A stretch of 64,000 nucleotides of DNA from Spinacia oleracea (taxonomy: Eukaryota; Streptophyta; Magnoliopsida; Caryophyllales; Amaranthaceae), in contig NC_079487.1 of the NCBI RefSeq assembly GCF_020520425.1, forward strand, positions 127,432,385 to 127,496,384, written 5' to 3'. Made by a program: the position numbers and the translations under genes. The notes under the pieces are model-generated. The model made no database searches, was not told the origin of the DNA, and saw nothing but the letters and a program-made list of their open reading frames with translations. The number at the start of each line of letters is the position of its first letter. Position 1 is the first letter of the stretch. Positions 46,252-58,828 of this stretch are shown here, one piece after another.

Positions 46252-46794
46252 CAGTTATGCATTTACAACGATTTGGCTTATAATTAACTAGTGTTGTACT
46301 AGTATTACATTTACACCCGTTTCAATTCATAGATCCTCGCTCTTTCGTAATTCTTACTCTAAGCGATTTTGGTTGGACATCGTAGTAGTAGCAGTAGTTG
46401 TGATGTGATAAACATGGTGTAACGCCAAAAGTGGATTTAGGACTTGGCAACAAAAAAGTGAATCTCGTTCGCTCGTTGTGTGATAAAGCACACAACAAAA
46501 CATCACTTTTCCATTGGCAAACCTCGGACAAGTAAAATAGCTATAATTTGTCTTAAGTACGATGATAGAATATGTATATAGAAATTAATGTAAATTAATT
46601 TTGTGGTAATTAGTTTATAGTTATTAGATTAGTTTTGGATAACCCTAATATAATTTTACATACATTTTCGTAAAATCAATAAGAAAACACGGTAAATATT
46701 TCTCATAGTACACATTTCTAGTCCCCCTAAAAAAATTCTAACATTCGCAACATCCAAGTAGTACCACTAATGAGGTTTTGTTAGTCGGTTACCA
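46252..46794. other. Spacer
   Basis: AT-rich, no gene recognised. Minus-strand frames here lack domains. Confidence 0.4.
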
Positions 46795-46925
46795 ATGATG
46801 TCTTTATGGCCTAGTGGTTAACAATGAGAGTATGTGTACGATAAGTCTCATGTTCGAATCTCCGCCCTAATTTGTAATTTGTATTGGCCTCATGATTCAT
46901 TCGCACCGAATAAAAAGAAATACAT
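46795..46925 (+). mobile_element. Probable SINE, family 3
   Basis: A-box-like TGGCCTAGTGGTTAACAATG at 46809 and B-box CATGTTCGAATCTCC about 45 bases later, followed by an A-rich end. The box spacing fits a tRNA-derived SINE. No target duplication was found. Confidence 0.6.
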
Positions 46926-47039
46926 AACAAATGCCTGTTTCATTTACCTAATTCCAATACCATAATGCTTATTTAAGGTCTTATTATATCATTTGATTTC
47001 ATACAAAAAGTTTAGATCATGTCATTTTAGAAAAATAAG

Positions 47040-47440
47040 TTTAACATATAAGTGTAGAAAAAATAAGTTTAAATTAGGTAACCCAGACTACCTAAATTAG
47101 ATCAAAATCAAACAAAATTAGACCAGACTAATTAAGACTGGATCAAAACATTCTAGATTAGTCAACATCAAATCATATCAAGTTATCAACTCAACTCAGA
47201 TCATTCCAAATCAAACAAACGAGTACATATTAGATCTGTCCATATTAAATCATATCATTGTATAATTTCAACGCATATCAAATCAGTCCAGCTCATATCA
47301 AATCAGTCCAACTCATATCAAATCAGTCCAAATAGATCATACAGTTCAAATTAATTAGATCTATTAGGTCAAGTCAGTCTATACCAGATCAATTTTAATT
47401 AAATCGACTAGACTAGATCAGTTTAGATTAATCCCCGTCA
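47040..47440. repeat. Degenerate ATCA-rich repeat with three 20-bp units
   Basis: About 400 bp built from variants of CAAATCAGTCCA/AGATCA. At 47274-47333 three tandem 20-bp units starting CATATCAAATCAGTCCA differ only in their last bases. No coding capacity. Confidence 0.7.
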
Positions 47441-47535
47441 CTCTGGACATCCCGATCAGATCATATCAAGCCATATTAGAATTAATTACAAGTATGTTAA
47501 CGGTGATTATGAAAACATTTTACCTATAAAAATTA

Positions 47536-47786
47536 CTCTCTGTTCCTAAATGTTCTTTCGCATTTCAGTTTGACACATTTGCCAATGCATATTTTACATC
47601 GTTAATATCTCTAATTACGTGTTATTAAAAATTATAAATTTTCATATTGTTAAAGTACTCATTGAGACGAATCAAATAAGACCCCACATGACTATATTTT
47701 TTTCTTATTTATTGGTAGTAATTCAAGATTCTCTTCAATTGTGAATAGTGTTAAGATATGGGAAGAACATTAAGGGACAGAGGGAG
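47536..47786. mobile_element. Stowaway-type MITE
   Basis: Ends CTCTCTGTTCCTAAATGTTC and AACATTAAGGGACAGAGGGAG between TA dinucleotides, 251 bp, no coding capacity. Confidence 0.78.
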
Positions 47787-48437
47787 TAATCAATAATCCA
47801 TCCCTCCCAACGTAATATTGTCACACTTTTTTTCCCGTTCGTCCCAATTTAATTGTCATATTTCCTCTTATGACATGACCTGATGACCTGCTAATATGTT
47901 TTTACCATTCTCTTCCCACTATCAAAAGTTAGGGTTTCACTTCTTCTCTCATTCAATCTGAATATTTCTCCACTGTCTCCCATTGCACCTATTAAAATAT
48001 ATATCCTTATTTCCTATTAGTTGCAACATTTTGACTTTTGCATTATTCATATAACCTCCTTTGACCGGTTTTGATGAAGTATATACTTCGTATAAACTAA
48101 CACATAGTCATGAGGAATCTTGTTAGATTTACCTCAAATTTATATTTTCACAATATCAACTTTTTATAATTTTATTTATATACAGTTAGAGATATAAATG
48201 GTCAACGATGTGTGTTGGCAATCGTAAAAGTCAAAGCGCAGCCAATAAAAGAGAACACATGATGTATTCGATAAGTCAACATCTAATTATAGCATAAAAC
48301 TATGTGAAAACTTAATACAACAATTAAATTAGGACGGAGGGAATATATTTTAGTTTAAATATGAGTCCTAGTTTAAATATGAGTCCTAAAATTTTAAATC
48401 GACTCAAATTATATAAGATACATACAATAGATAAATA

Positions 48438-48773
48438 CTCTCTCTGATTTCCTAATTAAGTTCAACCCGCTTACTATTATGGAAACAAAGTTAAAAACTT
48501 TGACCATGTCTCTTTATTTATGTATAAGAAAAAAAATCATGAGATGTCTTATTGGATTTTTTTTTATTGTACGTAGTATATAATTTACCCACCTACAAGA
48601 GATGGGTAGCTGTTTCAACTCAGTTTATGATGATTCAGTATATAATTTCAAAATATCAATATATGTTTAGGGACATAAAGGTCCGAGCAGTGAATTGAAG
48701 GCTGCCTAGAATGCAATTGAGCATAATTTAGGAAATACTTATAAAAAAAGTTATTTTAGTAAAACGGAGGGAG
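48438..48773. mobile_element. Stowaway-like MITE, diverged
   Basis: Left end CTCTCTCTGATTTCCTAATT and right end TTTTAGTAAAACGGAGGGAG between TA dinucleotides. Diverged ends, about 336 bp. Confidence 0.55.
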
Positions 48774-50470
48774 TATAAAATTTCCATTAAAAATAAAATA
48801 AAATAAAGGATAGGGTAATATATAATTATTTTTTTGTTTGCCGCGAATTGAATTAGTAACAACCTTGACTAAGCCTTTTTCTTCTACACTACTCCGTATA
48901 GGCTATTATTAAACCATTAAACATACGGAAAAATTGTGACTTTAATGATATCCATTAATTTATTTTTATGTTTACTTTGTTGGTATTCTCTCATAATCCA
49001 TTCAAATGTCAACTTTTCTTTATTTTATTCAAAATATGGTTTTTTTTAATTAACATGATCATCTAGACTACAATAATAGTCTTGCAAAAAAATAAAAATG
49101 GTTTAAATTAGTAACATGTTGACCAAAATTACAATTTAAAATCATCCAAGTTATTATTTTTTGTTAATTTGACCAATAAAATGAAGAAAGGTTGGAGCCA
49201 TAGGTCCATCCAAAAAATACGATTCTCCACCTCTTAAATTCAACAAATTCCCCAAAATTGACCAAAGAAAACAAAAAAATAAAAATAAAAATAAAAAATA
49301 AATAAAAGGGAGACACCTGACCAACCTTTGGTCAAGACATCACATTGATGCTTACTTTGATGATGTGTGCTAAAATGACAAGGACACACTCTTAAATCAT
49401 AAGGGTACACGGGGATAAACAAATGGGAGATTATTTTATCGCAAATTCTAAATAGTTGCAGCATTTTAATTTTTAAGTTTAATGACATATAATTTTGATC
49501 ATCAATTTTTGTAATTTTATATTAATAAAAATTGTAGAAAGTTGACATACTTAAAACATACATTGAGACAAATCCAATATTTTACATAATAATATTTGTT
49601 TATATTTATTAGTATAAAGTTATTGTGAAAATAAGATAAATAAACAGTGTCAAAAGTCAGATGGTGCAACTCTTTAGAAATATAGATAGTATTTAATATT
49701 CGTATATAATAGAGATTGTAATAAAGTAAAAGTTAACTCGAAATTCTTAAAAGTTGTCCCGTTATAATATAAAAGTTATTAAGTCATTAGTGATTAAAAA
49801 TTATCCCTAATCAGGAACTCGCGCACACTACTCATCTCCATTCTATCCGATCACAAATTCCCATATCCTCCTCCTTCCCTCAACATGATTATACAATTTA
49901 CCGATTTGGCTTTAATAATACTTTGGCTCATGTCGACAATCTAAACACCATTACACAATTTTACATGCAGAAAATCTTACAACTGAATTATTGATATTTC
50001 AAAAGTCTGATTAATATTGTATTATGACATTTTCACTCAAATATATGCGCTTTAACTTATTTTGAATTATTTCAAGAAAATAAAGTTCATATAAATTTAT
50101 ACAAACTAAGTTTAACAAAATTAAGTTATAATAGTTTTTTTCAAGACAATTTAAGAAATACTTCTAAGTATTTTTTTTAAAAAAACAAAACCATGTAAGT
50201 TTTCTTTTAAAAGTTCATATATTTTCACAAATGTTCGGATGATTTCATTTGAGTCAAAATCGTACGAAGAATGAACCAAACATAACATAAGGGTATTTTA
50301 TCCACCTTCGCGTAAAAAAAACGGGGGAGTAATCAGTAAAACCTAAAAAAAGACCAAAAAATTCCTTTAAAAAAAAAAAAGACCAAAATATACTACTCCG
50401 TACTCGAAAAGGGAGGACTCGTCAAAACACTGCTCCCTTAAAACCTACTCTCGACTTAATTTCCTTTTTT
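48774..50470. other. Spacer upstream of the galactosyltransferase gene
   Basis: AT-rich, no gene recognised. Part of 49435-49690 resembles an old MITE (GACATATAATTTTGATCATC on the left, AAAAGTCAGATGGTGC on the right). Confidence 0.4.
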
Positions 50471-50478
50471 TTATATAA
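50471..50478 (+). promoter_or_regulatory. Possible TATA box of the GALT1-like gene
   Basis: TATATAAG lies about 150 bases before a likely 5'-untranslated exon that ends at 50627. Position fits but is not proven. Confidence 0.35.
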
Positions 50479-50627
50479 GAAATATTTTAATTTTGTTTTG
50501 TTGGTAGTACCACCATTAAAGCGTAGACTTGAAGACCACTGTTCAAACCAATTAAAGTCCCCTTCAATTTCTCTTCCTTTTCTCTCTCCTACCACCATTT
50601 CTGCATTTGAAGTTATTCCATTCCAAG

Positions 50628-51792
50628 GTCAGTTTTTGTTTTAGAAGTTTTTGTATCTTTGTTTCCAGCTTTTAAATTACAGTTATGCTTACAAATTGAA
50701 GTTTAGTCGTTAGTTTTTATGTATTTTTTTTTTTCATAATTACCCTCAATTTTGTTTATTTTAAGTTCATATTGATTTGATTTCAATGTGGGATCTTCTA
50801 TTCATGTTTATAGAGTATAAAAAATTGATCTTTTTCGTTTCATTTTGGTGGGTTGGAAAGATATTATTATTAGATGAGATTGTTAATTATTTTTGAAGTA
50901 ATTAGTGTCTCCTCATAGTGGCAAGAAAAATTGGCAATGGGTATACGGTAGTGATGCAGAAGGGATTCGATCTGAGGTTTTGGGTTCAATCCCGGACGAC
51001 ATTAACCAATTAAGCAAGAAGCTAACTCTGAATCTGTGAAAAGAAGTATTAGAATAGTTCGTGATTTTGTATTGAACTACTTATTAACAACGGTGGTGTA
51101 TAATTCCTGAAATTGGATGCAATTTATTGAATTTCTGGATATTTATATGTAGTGCAGTGGATTTTTTTGTTCAATAAATGTTTGTTAACATTGTTGTGGG
51201 GTTTCCTAATTGGGTTTTTGAGTGGTAAATCTAATGGGATTTTCTTTTTCACTGTAGCATTTTGATTTGTAAACTTTAGTGGTAGTTGCAATAATCATAG
51301 TGACATTGGAGTTTCTCTTTGTTACTTGACCATTCAATTTTTGAATCTGAGCCTCAGATTTTTGGATTTTGTTACTCAGCACTTCAAATTAGACCAGCAA
51401 TATGCATCCATTTGTGAAAATCCAAACCCATGTCCTTTCCTTAGTCAATTTCACCTGTTATTTAGCTAGTGAATCATGGCTATGCTCAGATTATAGCATA
51501 GAGTTCGAATTTGTTGGTTTTTAATCGCTGATACAGTTTGATCTGTCCTTTTCAAAATCATCTCTAGCAGTGTCTAATACCAAGTATGCAATTAGTCAGA
51601 GCTCTGAATACGGAGTAGAGAAGATTATAGAGCATTAACAAATGTGCTCGTTATTTTCCTTATGACCTCAATTAGGTTGAATGGCAAGAAAACAAATTAG
51701 CATTTCTGTAATGCTTTTAATATTTCTATGGTTGTTCACTTGTTTGGTTGTACCTCATTAAATGACCTTGTGCTCTAACTATTGATTTTCAG
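50628..51792 (+). other. Likely intron in the 5' untranslated region of the GALT1-like gene
   Basis: A donor-like CCAAG/GTCAGT at 50627/50628 follows a CT-rich leader, and an acceptor-like TTTTCAG ends at 51792. The stretch between is T-rich as plant introns are and has no open frame. Long 5'-UTR introns are common in this gene group. Inferred only. Confidence 0.4.
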
Positions 51793-52086
51793 GATATGGG
51801 TTGAGTCGTCACTTATATTGTCCTTGAGGAACTAGTCAGATAATCTTCTCTTTAATTATGAAATTTGGTCTTACAGATTTCCGCTCTGAGAAGATGCCGC
51901 TAAATGATCTGAAATCGATTACATAAATGCGTTCAATGATCTGGTTCATGCCTGCTTTCAAATATCAGTCTTTGTGTGATAGCTTTATGTCGTCTCATTG
52001 TTCCTGGCTTCATGTGCTTTTTAGTTTGAGACTGCACCTTCACGTTTAAGCTCCACTTTGCTGATTGACTCTCTTTGTTGGAGCTA

Positions 52087-55000
52087 ATGATGAAAGACAT
52101 GAAGAAATGGTATGCGGGTATTATAGTTTCTTCTATCTTCATGTTGCTGGTGCTGCGATACACCATCATGCAAAATCCCATAGGGCAAAGTTCCTTTACT
52201 GGTTCTTTATCTTTCAATACAACTAATCCATTTGAATGGGTTAATACTAATCCTCTTGAATGGATAAGCTCTACTGGCGCACCTGATGTTCAAAGTCCTA
52301 AAATTGCTTCCCAAGTAATTCCAACAGATACTCTGATCTCCGGTCTCTTTGTTCGAAGGAACCTTACAAAGGAAGAACATCATTCTTTGCTGACTTGGAA
52401 CCAGCTGAAGCACCTAATTAATAATTCTCAGGCTTTGCCAAATGCAGTAGAAGCCACTAGAGAAGCTTCACATGCATGGAATGGCCTTATGACTGTGATT
52501 GAAGAAGAAAAGCTTCACGTAAATGATAGCACTTCCATGAAAGCAAAAGAGAAACAGTGTCCGCACTATCTTAAGAGGATGAATGACTTAGAATTTAACA
52601 ATAGTAATTTTAGGTTAGGGGTGCCTTGTGGATTGACTCAAGGTTCTTCTGTTACACTTATTGGCATTCCAAATGGCCTTCTTGGTAACGTTCGGATTGA
52701 CTTAACCGGGGAACATATACCTGGAGAGCCAGATCCACCTATTATACTGCACTATAATATCAGGCTACATGGAGATCAGATAACAGAGGACCCTGTTATT
52801 GTTCAAAACACCTGGACTGCTGCACATGATTGGGGTGAAGAGGAGCGCTGCCCAAATTCTGAGACCGACAGTAATAAGAAAGGTGATTAAGTTTCTTCTT
52901 GAGTGGAATATATCATGCTCAATTCCTTTATTTTTGAGTGAAAGTGTAGATTCTCATCATTCTGAATTAATGTCAGAGTAATTCAAATTGCTTGGTAGTT
53001 TCTTTTCACTTTTGTTCTAAAATACTTTAAAACATGAGTATTCTCTCAATCGTGTTGATAATTGGAGAGTTTCTGTTAGTTACTTGCTATGTCAAACACT
53101 CAAATTTCTGACATTTTCAGGGGAAAAAAATATCTTTGGAACTCTTTAATAACTTAATAAGTTAATATAGTAATGCATGACTGTGATTGGTTGTTGGAGT
53201 TTGATACGCAACTATACTATTATATTCTGGACTTCTGGCATGCTTTCTAAATTCCTGACTCTACTCGAATGTGATGTGTGTTCATTTGAAAAAGCTTCTT
53301 CTAAAGTCTAAAGTCTAAAGTTCTAAACCTCTATAAGGTGTAGAAAATTTTAACCAGATTTTTTTTTTCCTTTCAAAAATCCTATCATTGTCTGAAATTG
53401 TAGATGTCAGGAAACCCTCATGTTTCCTGTATGGTTTTCATGTGCTATCTGAGTTTGCAGCTTTTAGTTCTTTTATTTCTAATTTTTGGATATTGCTGAA
53501 CTAGATTATGTATACTAGAGGAGCACAATGAGAAATACCTCTGGTTCATATGCTTCATCCTAATTTTGCATAGATCATACTTTTGTCTTACATTCATTGA
53601 TATTCAGACTTCTAGATAAGACTAGGTTTTTTTTTTTATCAGGATTCAGGACCATTGTTCTTTCGAACTAAATATACAAATAACCATGACTATTCCACTC
53701 TTGACATTTTCCAATGTTTTTCAGATTACAGTTGTGTTTGAATGAAATCATGTTGTGTTGCATATGTTTTGTTGCATGACCCTCTTCTAAATTTTACAGT
53801 GGATGAGCTTGATCAGTGCAATGAAATGGTGGGGAAGGATGTCAATCAAACATTAAAGGCGTTAACACATGTGAATGGTTCCAATGGATCTTCACAGGTT
53901 CATGATGGATTCAAAAGACGGCGATACTTTCCTTTTAGACAGGGCTATCCATTTGTTGCAACACTTAGGGTTGGGTCAGAGGGAATTCAAATGACAGTTG
54001 ATGGGAAGCACATAACTTCCTTTGCTTATCGTGAGGTGCTGGTCTTAAAGCTCCTCTAATAATTTCTCTGTAGATGCTTTAGAACAAATCCAGCTTATTT
54101 CATTCAACTCACCTGCCTTTTCCAATTATTTCAGACGTTGGAACCTTGGCTTGTTAGTGAAGTTAGAATTTCTGGAGATCTGCAGTTGATTTCAATCATT
54201 GCAAGTGGTCTGCCAACATCTGAGGATGTGGAGCATGTTCGTGATCTGGAAACTCTGAAGGCTGTTCCAATTCCACATGGAAAGTCTTTAGATCTATTTA
54301 TTGGGGTTTTCTCTACTGCTAACAACTTCAAGCGTCGAATGGCTGTTCGAAGAACATGGATGCAATATCCAGCAGTGCGCTCTGGATCAGTTGCAGTGCG
54401 CTTTTTTGTTGGTTTGGTGAGTCTTTAAACTTTAATTCATATGTTGAATCGGGCAATCATTCAAAAAATTTGCCCATCTGTTAGGATTCACATAATTGGC
54501 TGCTGGTTCCTATCTGCAACTGACCACCAAAATTTTGACCTTTGACAGTTGCCTGCATAGTGCGTACTGTTTGATATCTAGTTTTATGCTTTTCTATTAA
54601 TCTAGGCAACACATTAGAAATAGAAAATCATCCATTTTGTAACTCTTAACAAAGGGGCACTGTCTCACAATTATCTTCCCTTTCCAGTACTATGGTGTCG
54701 TTGAGCAATCAAAGATGTTGATGACTTTTAGACTTTTAGTTATATAGGCTACTCCATTATTACTAAATGCAATACTACAAATACCAAAGTAAAAAGAATT
54801 TAATGCTGCAATCAGAAGCACTAACACGCCTCAGTTAAGATGCCAATGAGCGATCCTTACATTTTGATGAAAACAGGGAGTACATTGAGATACTACGCTT
54901 ACTTTTTTTTTTTTAAATGCCTTGGAAAAGCAAAAACTATACTCTTGACTTCTTGAGTCCTTTTGACTGGTATTTTTTATGTGCAATAGTATGTATTTTG

Positions 55001-57067
55001 GTATAAGCTTCTAGGAGATTGACTTTCATTATCTAAATCAGTAAATCTGCACTCAAAGATATAGAAAGATTATTACTCAAGAAGATAGCTTTTTCACAGC
55101 ATAAAAACCAAAGAGTAAATGAGGAGCTGTGGAATGAAGCCCGTACTTACGGAGATGTGCAGTTGATGCCATTTGTAGACTATTACAACCTGATTACGTG
55201 GAAGACTGTGGCCATCTGTGTTTTTGGGGTAAGTCTTGTTTGCTTTATTATTCATGCCTTCGCTTTTCCTATGATGAAGAGGAAATTCCATTCAGTTATG
55301 TCCTCTCTTAAAATATACCGGAGAAAATAAGTTGTCTCAATCTATGGCCTGTTGGAAAATGTTCCCATGGTGTGACCTTATTAGGAGTCAGGGGTGTTGT
55401 CAGATCACTGTAAGGTAGAAAAAAGAAAATTGTTATTAATTTGCTCTATTCAATAGGTGAGATTGTCCAACAATGAGACTTTGAACTTTTATCCATGAAG
55501 TCTCTAATCTATATCCAACAAAGACTTGTCATGTGACATGAGTTAGAATACACACTACTTTGTGAAATATTATCTACCAGGCCATATGTTGGAAACTTGG
55601 AATTCTGTTGTGAAAATAACTCTTTTTGTCATTAATAATTTAATATAACTTGTTACTAACTTCTGGTACAATGATGCAATAGACGGACGTTGTTTCAGCA
55701 AAATATGTCATGAAGACAGATGATGATGCTTTTGTTCGTGTTGATGAAGTAATAGCTTCCTTGGATAGGATAAATGTAACCCGTGGATTGCTTTATGGGC
55801 TCATTAACTCTGACTCACGACCTCACCGGAGTCCCGACAGTAAATGGTTTATTAGTATTGAGGTAAATATAATCATCTAATCTCTTCGGTTTTTGTCTGT
55901 TTATTGGATAATATTTATTTGTTAGAAAGGCAAGCAAATTAAAGCTAAGAGTAAAATTTAATTTAGCCCAGAATACTCAATTGGTTGTATGTGATTCTAT
56001 GGTTATTCTTTTCTAGTGGCTGCAAGTTAGGGGAGCAACCAAGGCTTTTTATTTTTTTGCTCATTTACTCGTTTGGAAGGTAAATAAGCAAATGAGCAAA
56101 AATAATAAAGTAAAATAGCCTTGACTGTGCCTTGCAAGGTACAACACTACAACCAGTTCCTCTGCTTATGCTTAAATCTCAACATAAACTACTGAAGCAA
56201 AAGCATACAAGATCTGGTCCGCAGATATTATGTACTCTCCATGCCTGAAAGATTATTCATAAAAAGCAAAATAACACCTATACTTTAGTCGCTATTTGGC
56301 CATTCACCATTGCACTAAATCTGATGTCTGCACTGTTGAGTTGATTTAAGATCTCCACTTAGCATCCATCTTCAAAACCATCGAAGTTTCTGATTTTACG
56401 ATTTCTTAGTGTATGCATTTCTGCAAGAATATTTAACAAGAGCAATATGTTTTACGAGATTCCTTTTTTTTTTTTTTTACTAATCAGAGGCATACAATTC
56501 AATGCTTATATCTTACAGTAGCATGTTGCTGTATGATGTGCAGTCAAATCTTACTATTCTCTATGGTTGTCTAATCTTTAATGTGTATGTTCATGAAGGA
56601 ATGGCCTGAAGAAACTTACCCACCTTGGGCACATGGTCCTGGTTATGTTATATCGCACGACATTGCAAATGCAATCTCTAAGAGACATCAAAACGGGCAA
56701 CTAAAGGTAATTGAGAGGCTGAGAGAAAACAATATTTGATTTTCTGTTTTGGAAGGCTGATAAAATTGTATTAAATATTTTGTTGCTAATTTGCTATGTG
56801 ATAAATCATACACTAAAAACATCATAATCTTATTGTTGTAAATGGCAGATGTTTAAATTGGAGGATGTAGCAATGGGAATCTGGATTGCTGCGTTGAAGA
56901 AAGAAGGGCTTGACGTCAGGTATGAGAATGAAATGAGAGTCTATAACGAGGGATGCAAGGATGGTTATGTTGTCGCGCACTATCAAGGTCCGAGAGACAT
57001 GCTGTGTTTATGGCAAAAACTTCAAGAAACAAAGCGTGCTTTCTGTTGTGGAGATGGTATGAGCTAA
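52087..57067 (+). CDS. GALT1: Beta-1,3-galactosyltransferase GALT1-like (GT31 with galectin domain)
   Basis: Seven coding exons: 52087-52882, 53800-54035, 54135-54416, 55100-55228, 55683-55862, 56599-56706 and 56849-57067; 649 residues, close to Arabidopsis GALT1 (about 643). This is a Golgi type II membrane enzyme that adds beta-1,3-galactose to N-glycans on the way to Lewis a structures. Seen: a short cytosolic tail and membrane anchor at about 9-27; a galectin-like domain at about 178-372 ([20 protein letters not shown] onward); then the GT31 domain with [16 protein letters not shown] (492-498, metal-binding acidic triad), [10 protein letters not shown] and KLEDVAMG, and a C-terminal [11 protein letters not shown] end. 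An ATG at 52099 (MKKWYAG) aligns better with GALT1 and may be the used start. All joins keep frame with GT-AG sites. The related Hyp-O-galactosyltransferases share the layout but are less similar. Confidence 0.92.
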
Positions 57068-57848
57068 GTAAGAAATTTTGCGATGTGTGACTGACTGTAA
57101 CAATCAACCAACCAACCAACCAACCAACCATTGCGTTTGCATAGATGTAGGTTTAGGATTGCATATATAGGAGGCATTACCATATTCTTTTACCTCTCAT
57201 CATTCTTTGAGTTTGAGGGCGAGTAGCTGCTTTCTGTGGATTTGGCCATATTTCGGCTTGTATCATATTTGAGTCATATGCATTATGCCAGGGAGAAGCA
57301 TTAAGCATATGTTATCACTGTATATAATTAGATGCTGTAAAAACATAATGCTATTATTATATGAAATAGTGAATACCCTTTTCTCCCATATCTTTGCATT
57401 TCACTTCCAGGGAAGATTGTATAATCCTTCTACTCTCAAAGTCTGGCAAGAGTATTGGTCTAACCCTTTATAAACAGAGTAATCTAGGATCATCAAACTT
57501 CATTAAGGAGTGAAATATACTTATGGCTTGAAAATTGATACATTAATTTGGTCATAAAAAGAAGTTTCAACTTTAAGCCATATACTTGTGTATAACGCCT
57601 CTCTTGTGCGTGTCAATCCATAATTAGTTCTTTTTCCAATAGTCTACTTAAATTAGACCCTACTATGTTCGGTAATATGCCAATTAAAGGTTCGGGGCTT
57701 TAACCAGAAAATATTTAAACTTAATACAATCACTAAGATTTATAAAAGCAATGTCTTAATTACTACTAAAAAACACAACATTAACAAATAACAACACAAA
57801 CCTGAAATAACAAAGCATTACTCATATGAAAGATGAGAAGCCACCATT
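57068..57848. other. 3' region of GALT1-like gene
   Basis: Probable 3' untranslated region. It contains a short (CCAA)n run at about 57106-57130. The rest, between the two convergent genes, has no other feature. Confidence 0.5.
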
Positions 57849-58538
57849 CTAAGTGGCCATGCAACCAACCCCAAAACGAGCCTTAGGAAAGATAAGAAAA
57901 AGACAACTACAAACAACACCAACCATCAAAGGAAAACTCTCCATTGCTTCCTCCATTTCCTTAGCATGACCCGGAAGAAGACAGTTGGTGACCCGATGAT
58001 CCGACAACGCGATCGCCATGAACACCATAACCGACATCATAGCATGCACGAAGTCCGCGAAATGTATGTTATACTTGTCCTCCTTAGGCACTTCTACCTC
58101 CAACCCTGGCTTGAAAACCGCTAACCCGTTCCGTGTCACGAACCCGTAGTAAACCTTCCCATCCGGGTCCCGGAAACTATCCGTAAAATGGAAGAAGAAG
58201 CATGAGAGGCAACATAGTATAAGGAGGATATAAGTCATAATGGTGGACACCGAAGAGCATTCACCAACACCATAGATAGAAGGAAGGACCATCTCAAAGG
58301 TGAGGAGGGTTCCAGTTGGGAGGAAATGGGCTAACATGGAAGTCTTAGAGAGGGTTCTTTGGACCGATTTCGCAACCACGGCCCGCCTTTTCTTTGGACC
58401 ACCCGTGGATACGGGTAGCGTAGGCGGGTCCGAGGCAGGACGAGGGGTTGTTGATGATGGAGGGTACTGAGTGGTACGGCCTGATGGTGAAGCAGTGTAG
58501 ATTTTGATCCCAAGCTCTGGTTGTTCAGTTTGCTCCAT
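57849..58538 (-). CDS. DUF679 domain membrane protein (DMP family)
   Basis: Single-exon protein of 229 residues. The family core starts with KTSMLAHFLPTGTLLTFEMV and has four predicted membrane segments at about 70-89, 100-118, 160-179 and 203-218, with DPDGKVYYGFVT between the second and third. DMP proteins are plant-specific membrane proteins of the ER, tonoplast and plasma membrane, linked to membrane remodelling in senescence and, for some members, to gamete fusion. The N-terminal 60 residues are Pro/Ser/Thr-rich, as in the family. The start is the first ATG of the frame. It cannot be assigned to a numbered DMP. It is convergent with the galactosyltransferase gene. Confidence 0.93.
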   Translation of the reverse strand: MEQTEQPELGIKIYTASPSGRTTQYPPSSTTPRPASDPPTLPVSTGGPKKRRAVVAKSVQRTLSKTSMLAHFLPTGTLLTFEMVLPSIYGVGECSSVSTIMTYILLILCCLSCFFFHFTDSFRDPDGKVYYGFVTRNGLAVFKPGLEVEVPKEDKYNIHFADFVHAMMSVMVFMAIALSDHRVTNCLLPGHAKEMEEAMESFPLMVGVVCSCLFLIFPKARFGVGCMAT

Positions 58539-58828
58539 TTTTGCAGTGTTGTATGGAAAGAGAGAATTATTGCGGTTGTAGAAGTTGTTTCCTACAATAT
58601 GATTTTGGGGAGGGTGGTGGTTTTTGTTGGTTTAAAAAGAGGGTTTTTTTAAATAAAAAAAAACTACTTTCAATTTTGTTTTTATATATAAAAAAAACTA
58701 CCTTTCATAAAAGTAATTGATAACCACCAGTTCTTATCTAGTTACCGGTATAAATCAGTTAACAGAGTAAGTATACAATTTTCAGGGGATGAAGGAGCAA
58801 CTTTACAACTTACAGGCGATATTAGTGT

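Noticed and set aside
47274-47333. Three 20-bp direct repeats as a CRISPR-like array
   Set aside because: Plant DNA, no spacers, and the units are part of a larger degenerate repeat.
50941-51010. SINE in the GALT1 5' intron
   Set aside because: A B-box-like GGGTTCAATCCCGG is present, but A box, tail and duplication are not convincing.
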